A stretch of 64,000 nucleotides of DNA, from the NCBI GenBank assembly GCA_947647275.1, contig CANSJQ010000006.1, forward strand, positions 1-64,000, written 5' to 3'. Source of the stretch: an uncultured Clostridiaceae bacterium. Lineage in GTDB: Bacteria > Bacillota > Clostridia > TANB77 > CAG-508. Made by a program: the position numbers and the translations under genes. Of this stretch, positions 9,201 through 18,138 are shown piece after piece (position 1 is the first letter of the stretch; each line of letters begins with the position of its first letter). The notes beneath the pieces are model-generated. The model saw nothing but the letters and a program-made list of their open reading frames with translations. It had not been told where the DNA came from and did not search any database.

Positions 9201-9746
9201 ATGAAAGCATATGTATGTAAAATATGTGGTTATATTCACTTTGGGGAGGAGCTACCTGAAAAATGTCCACAATGTGGAGCACCAAAAGAAAAATTTGTAT
9301 TAAAAGAAGAAACACAAGGAAATAATTACGTAGATGAACACGTAATAGGAGTAGCACAAGGTTTAGATGAAGAAGTAGTAAAAGGATTAAAAGAAAATTT
9401 TATGGGAGAATGTACAGAAGTAGGAATGTACTTAGCAATGAGCCGTCAAGCAGATAGAGAAGGATACCCAGAAATAGCAGAAGCCTTCAAGAGATATGCA
9501 TTTGAAGAAGCAGAACACGCAGCAAAATTTGCAGAATTATTAGGAGAAGTAGTATATCCAGACACAAAGAAAAATGTAATGCTAAGAGCAGAAGCGGAAT
9601 GTGGAGCATGTATGGGTAAAAAAGAACTAGCAACAAGAGCAAAAGAATTAGGATATGATGCAATACACGACACAGTACACGAAATGTGCAAAGACGAAGC
9701 AAGACATGGAAGAGGATTTGAAGGATTATTAAAAAGATATTTCTAA
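9201..9746 (+). CDS. Reverse rubrerythrin (peroxide reductase)
   Basis: The 181-residue protein has the rubredoxin iron site first ([21 protein letters not shown], residues 5-25) and the four-helix diiron domain after it, with the ligand motifs [20 protein letters not shown] and EARHGRGFE. This domain order is the reverse of classical rubrerythrin and matches the clostridial revRbr that reduces hydrogen peroxide and oxygen with electrons from NADH via rubredoxin reductases. It lies 54 bases after the PerR-like gene and ends in a strong terminator, so it is probably part of that regulon. Confidence 0.92.
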   Translation: MKAYVCKICGYIHFGEELPEKCPQCGAPKEKFVLKEETQGNNYVDEHVIGVAQGLDEEVVKGLKENFMGECTEVGMYLAMSRQADREGYPEIAEAFKRYAFEEAEHAAKFAELLGEVVYPDTKKNVMLRAEAECGACMGKKELATRAKELGYDAIHDTVHEMCKDEARHGRGFEGLLKRYF

Positions 9747-9766
9747 TATAAAAAATATATAGTAAA

Positions 9767-9798
9767 GTTAACCCCTCATAATTGAGGGGTTAACTTGT
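9767..9798 (+). terminator. Rho-independent terminator
   Basis: GTTAACCCCTCA pairs perfectly with TGAGGGGTTAAC around a 5-base loop after the rubrerythrin gene. Confidence 0.85.
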
Positions 9799-9820
9799 AT
9801 AATTTCTACATAATTTGCTA

Positions 9821-9849
9821 TTGTAAAAAATAAAAAAATTTGTTATAAT
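9821..9849 (+). promoter_or_regulatory. gltX promoter
   Basis: TTGTAA (9821-9826), a 17-base spacer and TATAAT (9844-9849) lie 30 bases before the gltX start codon. Confidence 0.65.
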
Positions 9850-9878
9850 TACCAAGAATAAGAAAGAAGGAGAAAGTT

Positions 9879-11528
9879 ATGGATTATAAGGATTTAGCAA
9901 ATTTAATATTTCCAGATTCGAAGGAAATTTCATATTATGAAGAAAAATATAAAAAAAGAGACCTACCAGAAGGAGCAATAGTAACAAGGTTTGCACCAAG
10001 CCCAACAGGTTTTGTACACTTAGGTTCACTATACCAAGTAGTAATAGCAAGAAAAATGGCTAAGCAAACAGGTGGGGTATTCTTTTTAAGAGTAGAAGAT
10101 ACAGACCAAAAAAGAGAAGTAGAAAATGGTGTAACAGGAATAATAGAATCTTTAAGAGATTTTGGTTTAACTCCTGATGAAGGTATGATAAATGAAACAG
10201 AGGAGATAGGAGAATATGGACCATATAAACAATCATTAAGAAAAGACATCTACCAAGCATATGCTAAGCACTTATTGGAACAAGGTAAGGCATACCCATG
10301 TTTTGCAAGTGCTGAAGAATTAGATGAAATGAGAGCAAAACAAGAAGTAGCAAAAATTCGTCCAGGTTATTATGGAGTATGGGCAAAATATAGAAACTTA
10401 ACAGTAGAAGAGGCAGTGGAAAAAATAAAAAATGGAGAGCCATACATTATACGTTTAAAATCTCCAGGTAGAGAAGATAGAAAAATAAAACATCATGATG
10501 TAATAAAAGGAAATGTAGATTTCCCAGAAAATGACCAAGATATAGTAATAATAAAAGCAGATGGACTACCAACATACCACTTTGCACACGCAGTAGATGA
10601 CCACCTAATGGGAACAACACATGTAATACGTGGAGATGAATGGCTATCATCAGTACCACTTCACTTACAATTATTCCAAATGTTAGAATTTAAAGCACCA
10701 AAATATGCACACATAGCACCAATAATGAAGGAAGACGAAGGAGGAAAACGTAAGCTAAGCAAACGTAAAGACCCAGAAGCAGCAGTAAGTTACTATACGC
10801 AAATAGGTGTGCCAAAAGAAGCTGTAACAGAATACTTGCTAAATATAGCAAACTCAAACTTCGAGCTATGGAGAAAACAAAATTCAGATGCTTCTATAGA
10901 TGAATTCGAACTACAACTAAATAAAATGAGTGTAAGTGGAGCACTATTTGACATAGTAAAAATATTAGATATAGCAAAAACAGTAATATCAAAATATACA
11001 GCAGAAAGTATATATGAAGAATCTATTAACTGGGCAAAAACATATGATGAAGAACTATTTGAAATTTTACAAGACAAAGAATATGCCCTAAAAGTATTTG
11101 GAATAGAAAGAGGCAATGCAAAACCAAGAAAAGACATAGCCAAATGGTCAGATGTAAAAGAAAATATAGAATATATGTATGATGAAGAATTCTATAAAAA
11201 AGAAAGAACATACGAATATCAAAAAGTAACAGACAAAGAACTAATAAACAAAATAATAACATTATACATGGAAAAATACTATAATGAAAACGACGATAAA
11301 CAAACATGGTTTGACAAAATAAAAGACTTGGCAGAAGAAGTAGGTTTCGCAAGAGAAGTAAAAGAATGGAAAAAAGAGCCAGAGAAATGGCCAGGTCACG
11401 TAGGCGATATAAGCACAGTATTAAGAGTAGCATTAACCTCAAAAGCAAATACACCAGACATGTACGAAATAATGCAAGTATTAGGTAAGGAAAGAATATT
11501 TAAACGTTTTGAGAAAGCAATAAAATAA
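9879..11528 (+). CDS. gltX: Glutamyl-tRNA synthetase
   Basis: This class I enzyme charges tRNA-Glu with glutamate. The HIGH-type signature is in RFAPSPTGFVHLGSLY (about residues 37-52), the KMSKS-type loop is RKLSKRKDPEA near residue 290, and GDEWLSS lies between. It is 549 residues, the long clostridial form with a helical anticodon-binding part. Because the window also carries gatCAB, the enzyme may be non-discriminating and also make Glu-tRNA-Gln, but that cannot be decided by reading. ATG follows AAAGAAGGAG. Confidence 0.93.
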   Translation: MDYKDLANLIFPDSKEISYYEEKYKKRDLPEGAIVTRFAPSPTGFVHLGSLYQVVIARKMAKQTGGVFFLRVEDTDQKREVENGVTGIIESLRDFGLTPDEGMINETEEIGEYGPYKQSLRKDIYQAYAKHLLEQGKAYPCFASAEELDEMRAKQEVAKIRPGYYGVWAKYRNLTVEEAVEKIKNGEPYIIRLKSPGREDRKIKHHDVIKGNVDFPENDQDIVIIKADGLPTYHFAHAVDDHLMGTTHVIRGDEWLSSVPLHLQLFQMLEFKAPKYAHIAPIMKEDEGGKRKLSKRKDPEAAVSYYTQIGVPKEAVTEYLLNIANSNFELWRKQNSDASIDEFELQLNKMSVSGALFDIVKILDIAKTVISKYTAESIYEESINWAKTYDEELFEILQDKEYALKVFGIERGNAKPRKDIAKWSDVKENIEYMYDEEFYKKERTYEYQKVTDKELINKIITLYMEKYYNENDDKQTWFDKIKDLAEEVGFAREVKEWKKEPEKWPGHVGDISTVLRVALTSKANTPDMYEIMQVLGKERIFKRFEKAIK

Positions 11529-11559
11529 AAGTTCAAAAATGAAATTCTATATTAAAGAA

Positions 11560-11592
11560 TGTAGGGGCAGGCCTTGTGTCTGCCCATTCTTA
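11560..11592. repeat. TGTAGGGGC repeat copy
   Basis: TGTAGGGGCAGGCCTTGTG followed by TCTGCCCATTCTT: GGGGCAG and CTGCCC form the stem. It is one copy of a dispersed family also found at 26996, 28563, 34410, 35073, 39039 and 59619. Confidence 0.65.
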
Positions 11593-11654
11593 AAAATAAA
11601 TAATAGATTTAGCAAAAAAGAAAATTAATAAATTATAAAATAAAGGGAGTTATT

Positions 11655-11849
11655 ATGGAATATAACATAGGAGATATAGTAAGAACAAAAAAACAACATC
11701 CATGCGGAAGCAAACTATGGGAAATAACAAGAATAGGTGTAGACTTCAAATTAAAATGCTTAGGTTGCGACCATGTAATAATGTTAGAAAGACCAAAAGC
11801 ATTAAAAATGATAACAAAGAAGATAGAAAAGGAAAAACGAGAGGACTAG
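11655..11849 (+). CDS. DUF951 family protein
   Basis: The 64-residue product matches the small DUF951 family: YNIGDIVRTKKQHPCGSK at the N-terminus, then WEITRIGVDFKLKCLGC and the closing VMLERPKALKMI. The CGS and CLGC cysteines may bind metal. The family is common in Bacillota, is often near tRNA or ribosome genes, and has no fixed function. The start has AAAGGGAG upstream; a terminator overlaps the last codons. Confidence 0.85.
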   Translation: MEYNIGDIVRTKKQHPCGSKLWEITRIGVDFKLKCLGCDHVIMLERPKALKMITKKIEKEKRED

Positions 11850-11864
11850 CCTCTCGTTCTTCCT
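11836..11864 (+). terminator. Rho-independent terminator
   Basis: AACGAGAGG pairs with CCTCTCGTT around a 5-base loop, then TCTTCCTTTT. It overlaps the end of the DUF951 gene. Confidence 0.75.
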
Positions 11865-11872
11865 TTTCAGTT

Positions 11873-12538
11873 TTATACAGCCCTAGGTGTAGATAAAGCC
11901 TGCTTATACTCGGACATTTTCAATATACCTTCGAAGTAAACCGCCTCATCCTGAAGATGATTAAGCTGATCTAAGATTATATTAAGCTGCTTTATAATGC
12001 CCTGAGATTTAGAGTGGGGTAAGTAGGTATCAGAGAATAACTTAGTTGATAAATTTAAATATTTTCTGTCTAACTTCCGAATCAGTTTGTAACATTTGCG
12101 CATTTCGCGTTTTGCAACATAGGTAACATGCTGTACTCTTGCATTTCTTTCCTTTGCTTTGTTCAGGTGCCGGTTTCTTGCAACTGCCTTTCTACAAATG
12201 CGGTCTTCCTGCTGATTTGTTTTGTTCGACTTCTTAACGATCCTACATTTTAAGACAGTATCTTCTGAAAAACTGTCATCCAGATCATCATACTGGCCAT
12301 CGTCATAATCGCAATCATCATCAAAGTCGTCTTCGTCAAAATATCCATCATATTCAGGATATCTATTGAATTCTTTGCGCCGTCTTTCTTCCTCCTGCTC
12401 TCTCTGCCAATCATGCCAGTCTTCAACAGTGTCGTAAGCTTCTTCTCTGTTCCTATCTTCTAATTCATTCTGCAACCGGTCCTGTCTTGCCTCCTCTTTC
12501 ATAAAGTTTTCATAATCTTTCATATTAAATTTTGCCAT
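11873..12538 (-). CDS. Highly charged protein of unknown function (GC-richer codon set)
   Basis: The 221-residue product has a charged helix with many Arg and Glu (residues 10-60), then a very acidic stretch near residues 62-95 rich in Asp and Tyr (DEDDFDDDCDYDDGQYDD). A basic helical half follows, with RHLNKAKERN and KLIRKLDRKYLNL. No signal or membrane segment is present. At least four CGG codons plus CTG and CGC codons set it apart from all flanking genes. AGGAGG precedes the ATG. It stands alone, and I do not recognise it. Confidence 0.65.
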   Translation of the reverse strand: MAKFNMKDYENFMKEEARQDRLQNELEDRNREEAYDTVEDWHDWQREQEEERRRKEFNRYPEYDGYFDEDDFDDDCDYDDGQYDDLDDSFSEDTVLKCRIVKKSNKTNQQEDRICRKAVARNRHLNKAKERNARVQHVTYVAKREMRKCYKLIRKLDRKYLNLSTKLFSDTYLPHSKSQGIIKQLNIILDQLNHLQDEAVYFEGILKMSEYKQALSTPRAV

Positions 12539-12679
12539 AGTATAAAACCTCCTATTGTTGTGCGATTGTACACAATCGCTTGTTTAATAATGTTACATAA
12601 TATAATTATACACCAAAATAAACATAAAGTCAAACTCTAATACAAAATTTTACCAATTTAAAATTAGTGTGTAGCATAT

Positions 12680-12715
12680 AAAAAGTGAAGAATATCATTC
12701 TATTCTTCACTTTTT
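12680..12715 (-). terminator. Terminator of tdk-engB
   Basis: AAAAAGTGAAGAATA and TATTCTTCACTTTTT pair around a 6-base loop; the stem overlaps the last codons of engB, which is transcribed leftwards. Confidence 0.8.
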
Positions 12716-13293
12716 ATATATTTTTCAACTTCTTCCCAAGCCTTTTGAGTATAAATTCTCCTCTCAGCAGAAAATGGTAGAAATGTTAAATCTTTTAAGG
12801 GGTTTAATTGTTCTTGTAAATTTTTTACTTGTGAATCAACTTTGGTAACAGCGATTTTATCAGCTTTACTTGTAATTATAATACAAGGTCTCTCACTATC
12901 AATTATATATCTATACATAAGCCTATCATTTTCAGAAGGGTTATGCCTAATATCAATTAGAAATACAATTAAAGCAATATTTTTACTAGTATTCAAATAC
13001 TGTTCTATAAAAGTGCCGACTTTAGCTTGTTCAACTTTAGACATTTTACTATAACCATAACCAGGCAAATCAACAAAATAGAATTTATTATCCATATTAT
13101 AAAAATTAATTTGTCTAGTTTTACCAGGTTCACTACTAGTTCTAGCAAGTTTTTTTCTATTAACCATAGTATTAATAAAAGAAGACTTACCAACATTAGA
13201 CTTACCAACTAAAACAACTTGTGGTAAATTATCATCAGGATATTGAGCTGGAGATACAGCAGATATTTTAAATTCAGGGTTTTTAATTAACAT
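12700..13293 (-). CDS. engB: Ribosome-biogenesis GTPase EngB/YsxC
   Basis: The 197-residue GTPase acts in assembly of the large ribosomal subunit. G1 is GKSNVGKSS near residue 30, G2 includes SSEPGKTRQINFY, G3 is DLPGYGYSK, G4 is TSKADK and G5 is FSAER. Length and order match EngB. The gene lies 15 bases after tdk on the minus strand, and the pair ends in one terminator. Confidence 0.93.
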   Translation of the reverse strand: MLIKNPEFKISAVSPAQYPDDNLPQVVLVGKSNVGKSSFINTMVNRKKLARTSSEPGKTRQINFYNMDNKFYFVDLPGYGYSKMSKVEQAKVGTFIEQYLNTSKNIALIVFLIDIRHNPSENDRLMYRYIIDSERPCIIITSKADKIAVTKVDSQVKNLQEQLNPLKDLTFLPFSAERRIYTQKAWEEVEKYIKSEE

Positions 13294-13308
13294 ATGAAAA
13301 TTCCTTTC

Positions 13309-13899
13309 TTAAAATTTTTTCTTTAATTTTAACACTTTATTAATATAGCAAGAGCCACAAAGTGATTCATATTCTATATTTTGTGTACCATCAATTACTA
13401 CACTATCACCAACACTTGTAAATTCACCATTTACTTTTCTAGCATTAAACCTTGCTTTTTTACCACATCTACAAATAGTTGGCATTTCTTCTAAGGCATC
13501 TGCTAATTCCAGTAATCGTATACTTCCTTGAAAGCCATTAGACTTAAAGTCTGTTCTTAAGCCAAACGCAATTACAGGAATATTATATAGTTTAGTTATA
13601 TAATAGAGTTCATCAACTTGGCTTTTGCTTAAAAATTGTGCTTCATCGACTAAAATACAATTTGTGATATCTAAGTAATTTCCAATTCTATCGAAAATAC
13701 TATCATCTGGTGAGATTAAAGCATCAACATCTCTACTTAATCCTATTCGAGATACAACTTTCTCATTTCCTTTAGTATCTATAGATGGTTTTATTATTAA
13801 TACTTTTTGATTTCTTTCTTCATAGTTATATGCAGTTTGAAGCATAATAGTTGTTTTTCCTGCATTCATTGCACCATATCTAAAATGTAATTTTGCCAT
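13309..13899 (-). CDS. tdk: Thymidine kinase
   Basis: This type II enzyme phosphorylates thymidine with ATP in pyrimidine salvage. The protein is 196 residues from ATG 13899; GTGAGG just upstream is the ribosome binding site rather than the start. The P-loop is GAMNAGKTT, the Walker B aspartate lies in CILVDEAQFL, and the zinc site is CRCGKKARFNARK with a later CGSC. The lid motif VSRIGLSRD and the loop with NIEYESLC fit tdk. It complements the pyrimidine phosphorylase elsewhere in the window. Confidence 0.92.
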   Translation of the reverse strand: MAKLHFRYGAMNAGKTTIMLQTAYNYEERNQKVLIIKPSIDTKGNEKVVSRIGLSRDVDALISPDDSIFDRIGNYLDITNCILVDEAQFLSKSQVDELYYITKLYNIPVIAFGLRTDFKSNGFQGSIRLLELADALEEMPTICRCGKKARFNARKVNGEFTSVGDSVVIDGTQNIEYESLCGSCYINKVLKLKKKF

Positions 13900-13922
13900 A
13901 TTTAAGTTCCTCACTTTTTTAT

Positions 13923-13967
13923 ATTCTTAGGAAACTTACAACTATGGTAGGTAATTTTCCTAAGAAT
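13923..13967. repeat. Inverted repeat upstream of tdk
   Basis: ATTCTTAGGAAA and TTTCCTAAGAAT are perfect arms with a 21-base middle. No T-run follows on either strand, so it is not a clear terminator; it may be an operator or leader hairpin for tdk-engB. Confidence 0.4.
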
Positions 13968-14072
13968 ACAGTTATAAAAGAATTAGATTTTCTTATATGA
14001 TTTTGCCACGTAGAAAATTCTATTCTTGCTTTTTAATTATACATATAAAATTAATTTTAAAACTATAAGTTA

Positions 14073-15356
14073 TTATTTTACAGTTATTTTTTCAGTTCCA
14101 CCCATATAAGGTCTTAAAACTTCAGGAATTATTACACTTCCATCTTCTTGATAATTGTTTTCTAAAATAGCAATTAACATTCTAGGTGGAGCAACTACAG
14201 TATTATTTAATGTATGTGCATAATAGTTTCCTTTTTCACCTTTAATACGAATTCCAAGTCTACGTGCTTGTGCATCTGTTAAGTTAGAACAACTTCCAAC
14301 TTCAAAGTATTTTTTCTGTCTTGGACTCCAAGCTTCAACATCACAGCTTTTAGCTTTTAGGTCTGCTAAATCTCCACTACAACATTCTAAAGTACGAACT
14401 GGAACACCCATACTTTTAAATAATTCAACAGTATAGTTCCACATTTTTTCATACCATTTATAGCTATCTTCTGGTTCACAAACTACTATCATTTCTTGTT
14501 TTTCAAATTGATGTATTCTATAAATACCACGTTCTTCTAAACCATGAGCACCTTTTTCTTTTCTGAAGCATGGAGAATAAGAAGTCATTGTATAAGGCAT
14601 ATTTTCTTTATTTAATAGTTGTCCTTTAAACTTACCAATCATAGAATGTTCAGAAGTACCAATTAAATATAAATCCTCACCTTCTATTTTATACATCATA
14701 GCATCCATTTCTTCAAAACTCATAACGCCAGTTACAACATCAGCTCTTATCATATAAGGTGGAATACAATAAGTAAACCCTTTATTAATCATAAAATCTC
14801 TAGCATAGGTAAGCACTGCAGAATGAAGGCGTGCAACATCTCCCATTAAATAGTAAAAACCATTTCCAGCAACTCTACGAGCAGAATCTAAGTCAATTCC
14901 ACCAAGACTTTCTAAAATTTCTCCATGGAAAGGAATTTCATAATCTGGAACAATAGGCTCACCATATTTTTTAATTTCAACATTTTCGCTATCATCTTTT
15001 CCAATAGGAACAGACTCATGAATAATGTTAGGAATTTTCATCATTCTTTCAGTAACTTGAGCCTCATATTCAGCTTCTAATTTTTCATTTTCTACTAATT
15101 CCTCGTTAATTTTTTTAACCTCTAACTTAATAGCTTCAGCTTCATCTTTCTTACCTTGTCTCATTAGATTACCAATTTCAGAACTTAAAGAATTACGTTT
15201 AGAGCGAAGTTCATCACCCTTTAATTTAGCTTCCCTATTTTTAGAATCAAATTCAATAACTTCATCAACTAAAGCAAGTTTATGGTCTTGAAATTTGTTT
15301 TTCATGTTTTCCTTAACAACATCTGGGTTATCTCTTAAAAATTTGATATCAATCAT
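14073..15356 (-). CDS. serS: Seryl-tRNA synthetase
   Basis: This class II enzyme charges tRNA-Ser. The 427 residues hold the N-terminal antiparallel coiled-coil tRNA arm (about 25-100: ELRSKRNSLSSEIGNLMRQG), then the class II core with motif 2 SYSPCFRKEKGAHGLEERGIYRIHQF written here in part (FRKEKG, RIHQFEKQE) and motif 3 NNTVVAPPRMLIAILEN (key Arg in PPRML). It is complete. Expression is likely controlled by the T-box 200 bases upstream. AAGGAGG precedes the ATG. Confidence 0.95.
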   Translation of the reverse strand: MIDIKFLRDNPDVVKENMKNKFQDHKLALVDEVIEFDSKNREAKLKGDELRSKRNSLSSEIGNLMRQGKKDEAEAIKLEVKKINEELVENEKLEAEYEAQVTERMMKIPNIIHESVPIGKDDSENVEIKKYGEPIVPDYEIPFHGEILESLGGIDLDSARRVAGNGFYYLMGDVARLHSAVLTYARDFMINKGFTYCIPPYMIRADVVTGVMSFEEMDAMMYKIEGEDLYLIGTSEHSMIGKFKGQLLNKENMPYTMTSYSPCFRKEKGAHGLEERGIYRIHQFEKQEMIVVCEPEDSYKWYEKMWNYTVELFKSMGVPVRTLECCSGDLADLKAKSCDVEAWSPRQKKYFEVGSCSNLTDAQARRLGIRIKGEKGNYYAHTLNNTVVAPPRMLIAILENNYQEDGSVIIPEVLRPYMGGTEKITVK

Positions 15357-15367
15357 AATTTACCTCC

Positions 15368-15472
15368 TTATTTCCCATTGGGGACGTTATCTCTGCTTAA
15401 GTTATCTGTAATTCGCTAACGCTCAAACAGCTAACTTATCCTTTTGGGGTATCTGTCACTTTTGGGAATTTT
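15368..15472. repeat. GGGACG/TGTCAC repeat with an internal insertion
   Basis: CCCATTGGGGACGTT at the left and GGGGTATCTGTCACTTTTGG at the right match the compact copy at 44430-44478. Here about 50 bases containing the inverted pair TAAGTTATCTG/CAGCTAACTTA separate them. The element lies between the serS T-box and the serS start codon. Confidence 0.55.
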
Positions 15473-15483
15473 TTTATTTTAAA

Positions 15484-15535
15484 ATGTATGGGCTTGGCCT
15501 TGTGTCCGCCCGCGTGGCGAAGCCACTTTGGTTCC
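15484..15535. repeat. Diverged GTAGGGG-family repeat
   Basis: GTATGGGCTTGGCCTTGTG, then TCCGCCCGCGTGGCGAAGC, resembles the copy at 11560-11592 (TGTAGGGGCAGGCCTTGTG). It lies inside the serS leader. Confidence 0.45.
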
Positions 15536-15556
15536 TAAATTATAATAAAAACAAAA

Positions 15557-15800
15557 GCCCTTATGCCTAATAAAAGCATAAGGGCGAATATTTTTCGCGG
15601 TGCCACCTTAATTTAATTTTGGCTTTTATAAACCCAAAATTAATCTCTGAAATGCTTATAACCTAGCATAACACGGTTTCACTTTTTAGGTGAAAAGCAA
15701 TAAAAGTAGATTCCTAATTTGTTTTAGCCTAACTTACACCAACCGCAGGCTCTCTTTATAAAACTTAAAATTAGTACTATTCTTTTATTATAGCCATTTA
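15557..15800 (-). promoter_or_regulatory. T-box riboswitch of serS
   Basis: On the minus strand the T-box sequence GGTGGCACCGCG (15596-15607) is the antiterminator bulge that pairs with the acceptor end of uncharged tRNA. Downstream the terminator GCCCTTATGC/GCATAAGGGC (15557-15585) is followed by a T-rich run. Stem I lies near 15680-15800, with the AG-bulge-like GCGGTTGGTG and a likely specifier TCT (serine) in GGAATCTACTT. Uncharged tRNA-Ser should raise serS transcription. Confidence 0.92.
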
Positions 15801-15953
15801 TTATTAATAAATAGTTTAACACAGAAATAATAAAAATACAACTAAAAATATTGAAAAAATAAATTTTATATGATAAAATTTATTATGTAACTATAAAAAG
15901 AGAGGATGTTTACAAAATATAAACATTCAATAAAATTGCAGGAGGAAATAACT

Positions 15954-16346
15954 ATGAAAATTTTGATAGTTGATGACCACGCAGAAACAAAATGCATGGG
16001 TATTATTGAAGAATGCAAAAAACGGGGAGTAGAAGTTGAAATTGCAAAGGGAAGGAATTCAGCTCTTTGTAGAATTATTTATCAAAAGCAAGATATTGAT
16101 GGAATTATTTTAGACATGGGAATTCCAGTGTATGATAATGAATATACAGAAGATGAAAGAGAAGGTGATGATGTACTAAGAGAGTTGCACCGAAGAAAAA
16201 GACATATTCCAGTTTTAATTTTTTCAACTACTGACAGTTTTTACAAAGATGAATGTGATTTCGTAGTTGACCAAATGGCAGAATGGAACATAGTACAGGA
16301 AGAAGAAAAGTTCTTTTCATTTTTAGAAAAGATAAAAGAGCAATAA
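15954..16346 (+). CDS. Stand-alone response-regulator receiver protein (GC-richer codon set)
   Basis: The 130-residue protein is a single CheY-like domain without an output domain. It starts MKILIVDDHAETK (acidic pair DD at residues 7-8), the phospho-acceptor aspartate is in GIILDMGIP, and VLIFSTTDS carries the switch Ser/Thr. The start is ATG 15954 after AGGAGG; the frame is open further upstream without a ribosome site. No kinase gene is near. It uses CGG, CTT and CGA codons, so it belongs with the scattered odd-codon genes. Confidence 0.75.
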   Translation: MKILIVDDHAETKCMGIIEECKKRGVEVEIAKGRNSALCRIIYQKQDIDGIILDMGIPVYDNEYTEDEREGDDVLRELHRRKRHIPVLIFSTTDSFYKDECDFVVDQMAEWNIVQEEEKFFSFLEKIKEQ

Positions 16347-16350
16347 AAAT

Positions 16351-16386
16351 AAAAAGGTGAAGGAATATTAATTCTTTCACCTTTTT
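16351..16386 (+). terminator. Rho-independent terminator
   Basis: AAAAAGGTGAAGGAAT pairs with ATTCTTTCACCTTTTT after the receiver gene. Confidence 0.85.
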
Positions 16387-16456
16387 ATGTATAAACAAAT
16401 TGTATTAAATTACATATATAGGAAATAATAGAATAAATAGAAGCAAGGAGAAAAAA

Positions 16457-17293
16457 ATGTATATAGAAATATTAAAATTTATTCTATTTTCACTTTTGAT
16501 AGTATTAATAGCCAAATATATATTGGTAAAATTATTAAGAAAATTAGCAGAAGCGTTAAATTTATCTTCTAAAACAGTAGGAAATGTAGCAGGTGTAGCA
16601 ACATCTATACCAGAATTTTTAACAGTAACGTTTGCAGCTTTTGCAGGGCTTGGAGCAACTAGTATTTATAATATTATTAGTTCAAATATCATAAATTTAG
16701 TACAATATATTTTATCTATAATTTTAAGTAAAAATCAAAAACAATTAAGTAATAAAGCTATAAAAGTACAATTAGCTTTAGTAATAATTACAATATTAAT
16801 TCCAATATTTATGCTAATAAGTAAAATAGAATTTAGTATTAGTTTTGTACCAGTTTTTATATTATTATTTATTTTGTTTTATTATATAAACTCAAATGTA
16901 CACAAACTATATTTAAAAAAGCAAGATAAAGAAATATATAAAGAAATAGAGAAAGAAAAGAAGTGCGTAAAAGGAAAAGTAAATGTAATTATAAAATATT
17001 GGGTAGGGCTTATAGCTACTTCTATTATTTTATATTTTATAGGGGATAAATTAAGTATAGTATTAGAGAATTTAGCACAAATTTTTAAAATACCTGAAGC
17101 AATAATAGGAATAGCGTTAGGATTTATTACAAGCATTCCAGAGCTTATTACATTTTTTGAGTCACAAAAACATTATAAAAATGATAAAGAACAAGAAGGT
17201 GTAGTAGAAGCTACAAATAATTTGCTTACTTCTAATGTACTAAATTTATTTGTTATACAAACAATAGGAATATTAATTATAAATTTGGTATAA
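16457..17293 (+). CDS. CaCA-family Na+/Ca2+-type exchanger
   Basis: The 278-residue membrane protein has the two inverted alpha-repeats of the calcium/cation antiporter family: GNVAGVATSIPEFLTVTFAA (about residues 43-62) and GIALGFITSIPELITFFES (about 218-236). The Glu residues in the two SIPE motifs are the expected ion ligands. About ten hydrophobic segments flank a charged loop (residues 150-175). It likely exports Ca2+ against Na+ or H+. The family is shorter than usual but both repeats are intact. Confidence 0.85.
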   Translation: MYIEILKFILFSLLIVLIAKYILVKLLRKLAEALNLSSKTVGNVAGVATSIPEFLTVTFAAFAGLGATSIYNIISSNIINLVQYILSIILSKNQKQLSNKAIKVQLALVIITILIPIFMLISKIEFSISFVPVFILLFILFYYINSNVHKLYLKKQDKEIYKEIEKEKKCVKGKVNVIIKYWVGLIATSIILYFIGDKLSIVLENLAQIFKIPEAIIGIALGFITSIPELITFFESQKHYKNDKEQEGVVEATNNLLTSNVLNLFVIQTIGILIINLV

Positions 17294-17346
17294 AAAGGAA
17301 AACAATGAATATAATAATAACAAGCGAAATTTTAGGAGGCTTGTTT

Positions 17347-17622
17347 ATGGAAAATGATTATATAAAAGAAAGTAAAATAATAGAAAAAAATGATAAGGAA
17401 AAAGAAATAGAGCTTATGGTAAGCATTATGAAAGCAAAAAAAGAGCTAGAAGAAGCAAATAAAAACTTTGAATATGCGCAAGATGATTTAATTGATTATT
17501 ACACATACCAAATAAAAGCATGTAGAGCGAAATTCAATTATTTGGTAAAACAAGCCAAAGAACAAGGCATAGTACTAGATATGATAAATCAGATAGAAAT
17601 AAAATTAAATGAAGCTATATAA
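17347..17622 (+). CDS. YaaL-like DUF2508 protein
   Basis: The 91-residue product starts at ATG 17347 after AGGAGG; the ORF extends upstream without support. It is helical with the DUF2508 pattern KAKKELEEANKNFEYAQDD, then LIDYYTYQIKACRAKFNYLV. In Bacillus, yaaL lies immediately before bofA. Here too the next gene is bofA-like, which supports the call. Function in sporulating Bacillota is not settled. Confidence 0.82.
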   Translation: MENDYIKESKIIEKNDKEKEIELMVSIMKAKKELEEANKNFEYAQDDLIDYYTYQIKACRAKFNYLVKQAKEQGIVLDMINQIEIKLNEAI

Positions 17623-17753
17623 AAAATACAAAGGGCAAGTCAAATCCTGTCTTTTGATAATTATAAAATATTGAATTAAAGAATGTATAAGAAAAGTAAG
17701 TTATATTTGTCCAACATTAATCATAATATTAAGCAAAGGAAAGGTGATTAAAG

Positions 17754-18012
17754 TTGGAGGCAAATACAATTATAACTTATTTAGCTTGTATATTTTTTTT
17801 ATTTATAATAGGTAGAATATTTATAGTACCACTGAAAATTATACTTAAATTAGTGGGAAACTCAATATTAGGAGCAATATTAATATTTATAGTAAATATG
17901 ATAGGAGCAACATTCAATTTTCATATAGGACTAAATATAGGAACTGCCATAGCAACAGGAATATTAGGAATACCACGGAGTAATTCTTTTAGTATTTTTA
18001 AAGTTTTTGTAA
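17754..18012 (+). CDS. bofA: BofA-family protein, +1 frameshift at CGG 17976
   Basis: BofA is a mother-cell membrane protein that restrains processing of pro-sigma-K during sporulation. A TTG start at 17754 follows AAAGGTGA. Two membrane segments are seen, with PLKIILKLVGNSILGAILIF and GTAIATGILGIP. The normal ending GIPGVILLVFLKFL appears only in the +1 frame: an extra C at 17976 makes CCA CGG AGT instead of CCA GGA GTA. In frame 0 the protein runs on to 18041 with an unlike tail. The combined product would be 85 residues. Either recoding, a real lesion or an assembly error. Confidence 0.75.
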
Positions 18013-18138
18013 TATATAATATAAGAATAAATTTAAGATAATACATATATTTACATAAATGTACTTGATTTTTATGTAAAAATGTTATATGATAATATTG
18101 TAACCAATTATTTCATGTCATTAACAGGAGGAAAAAGA

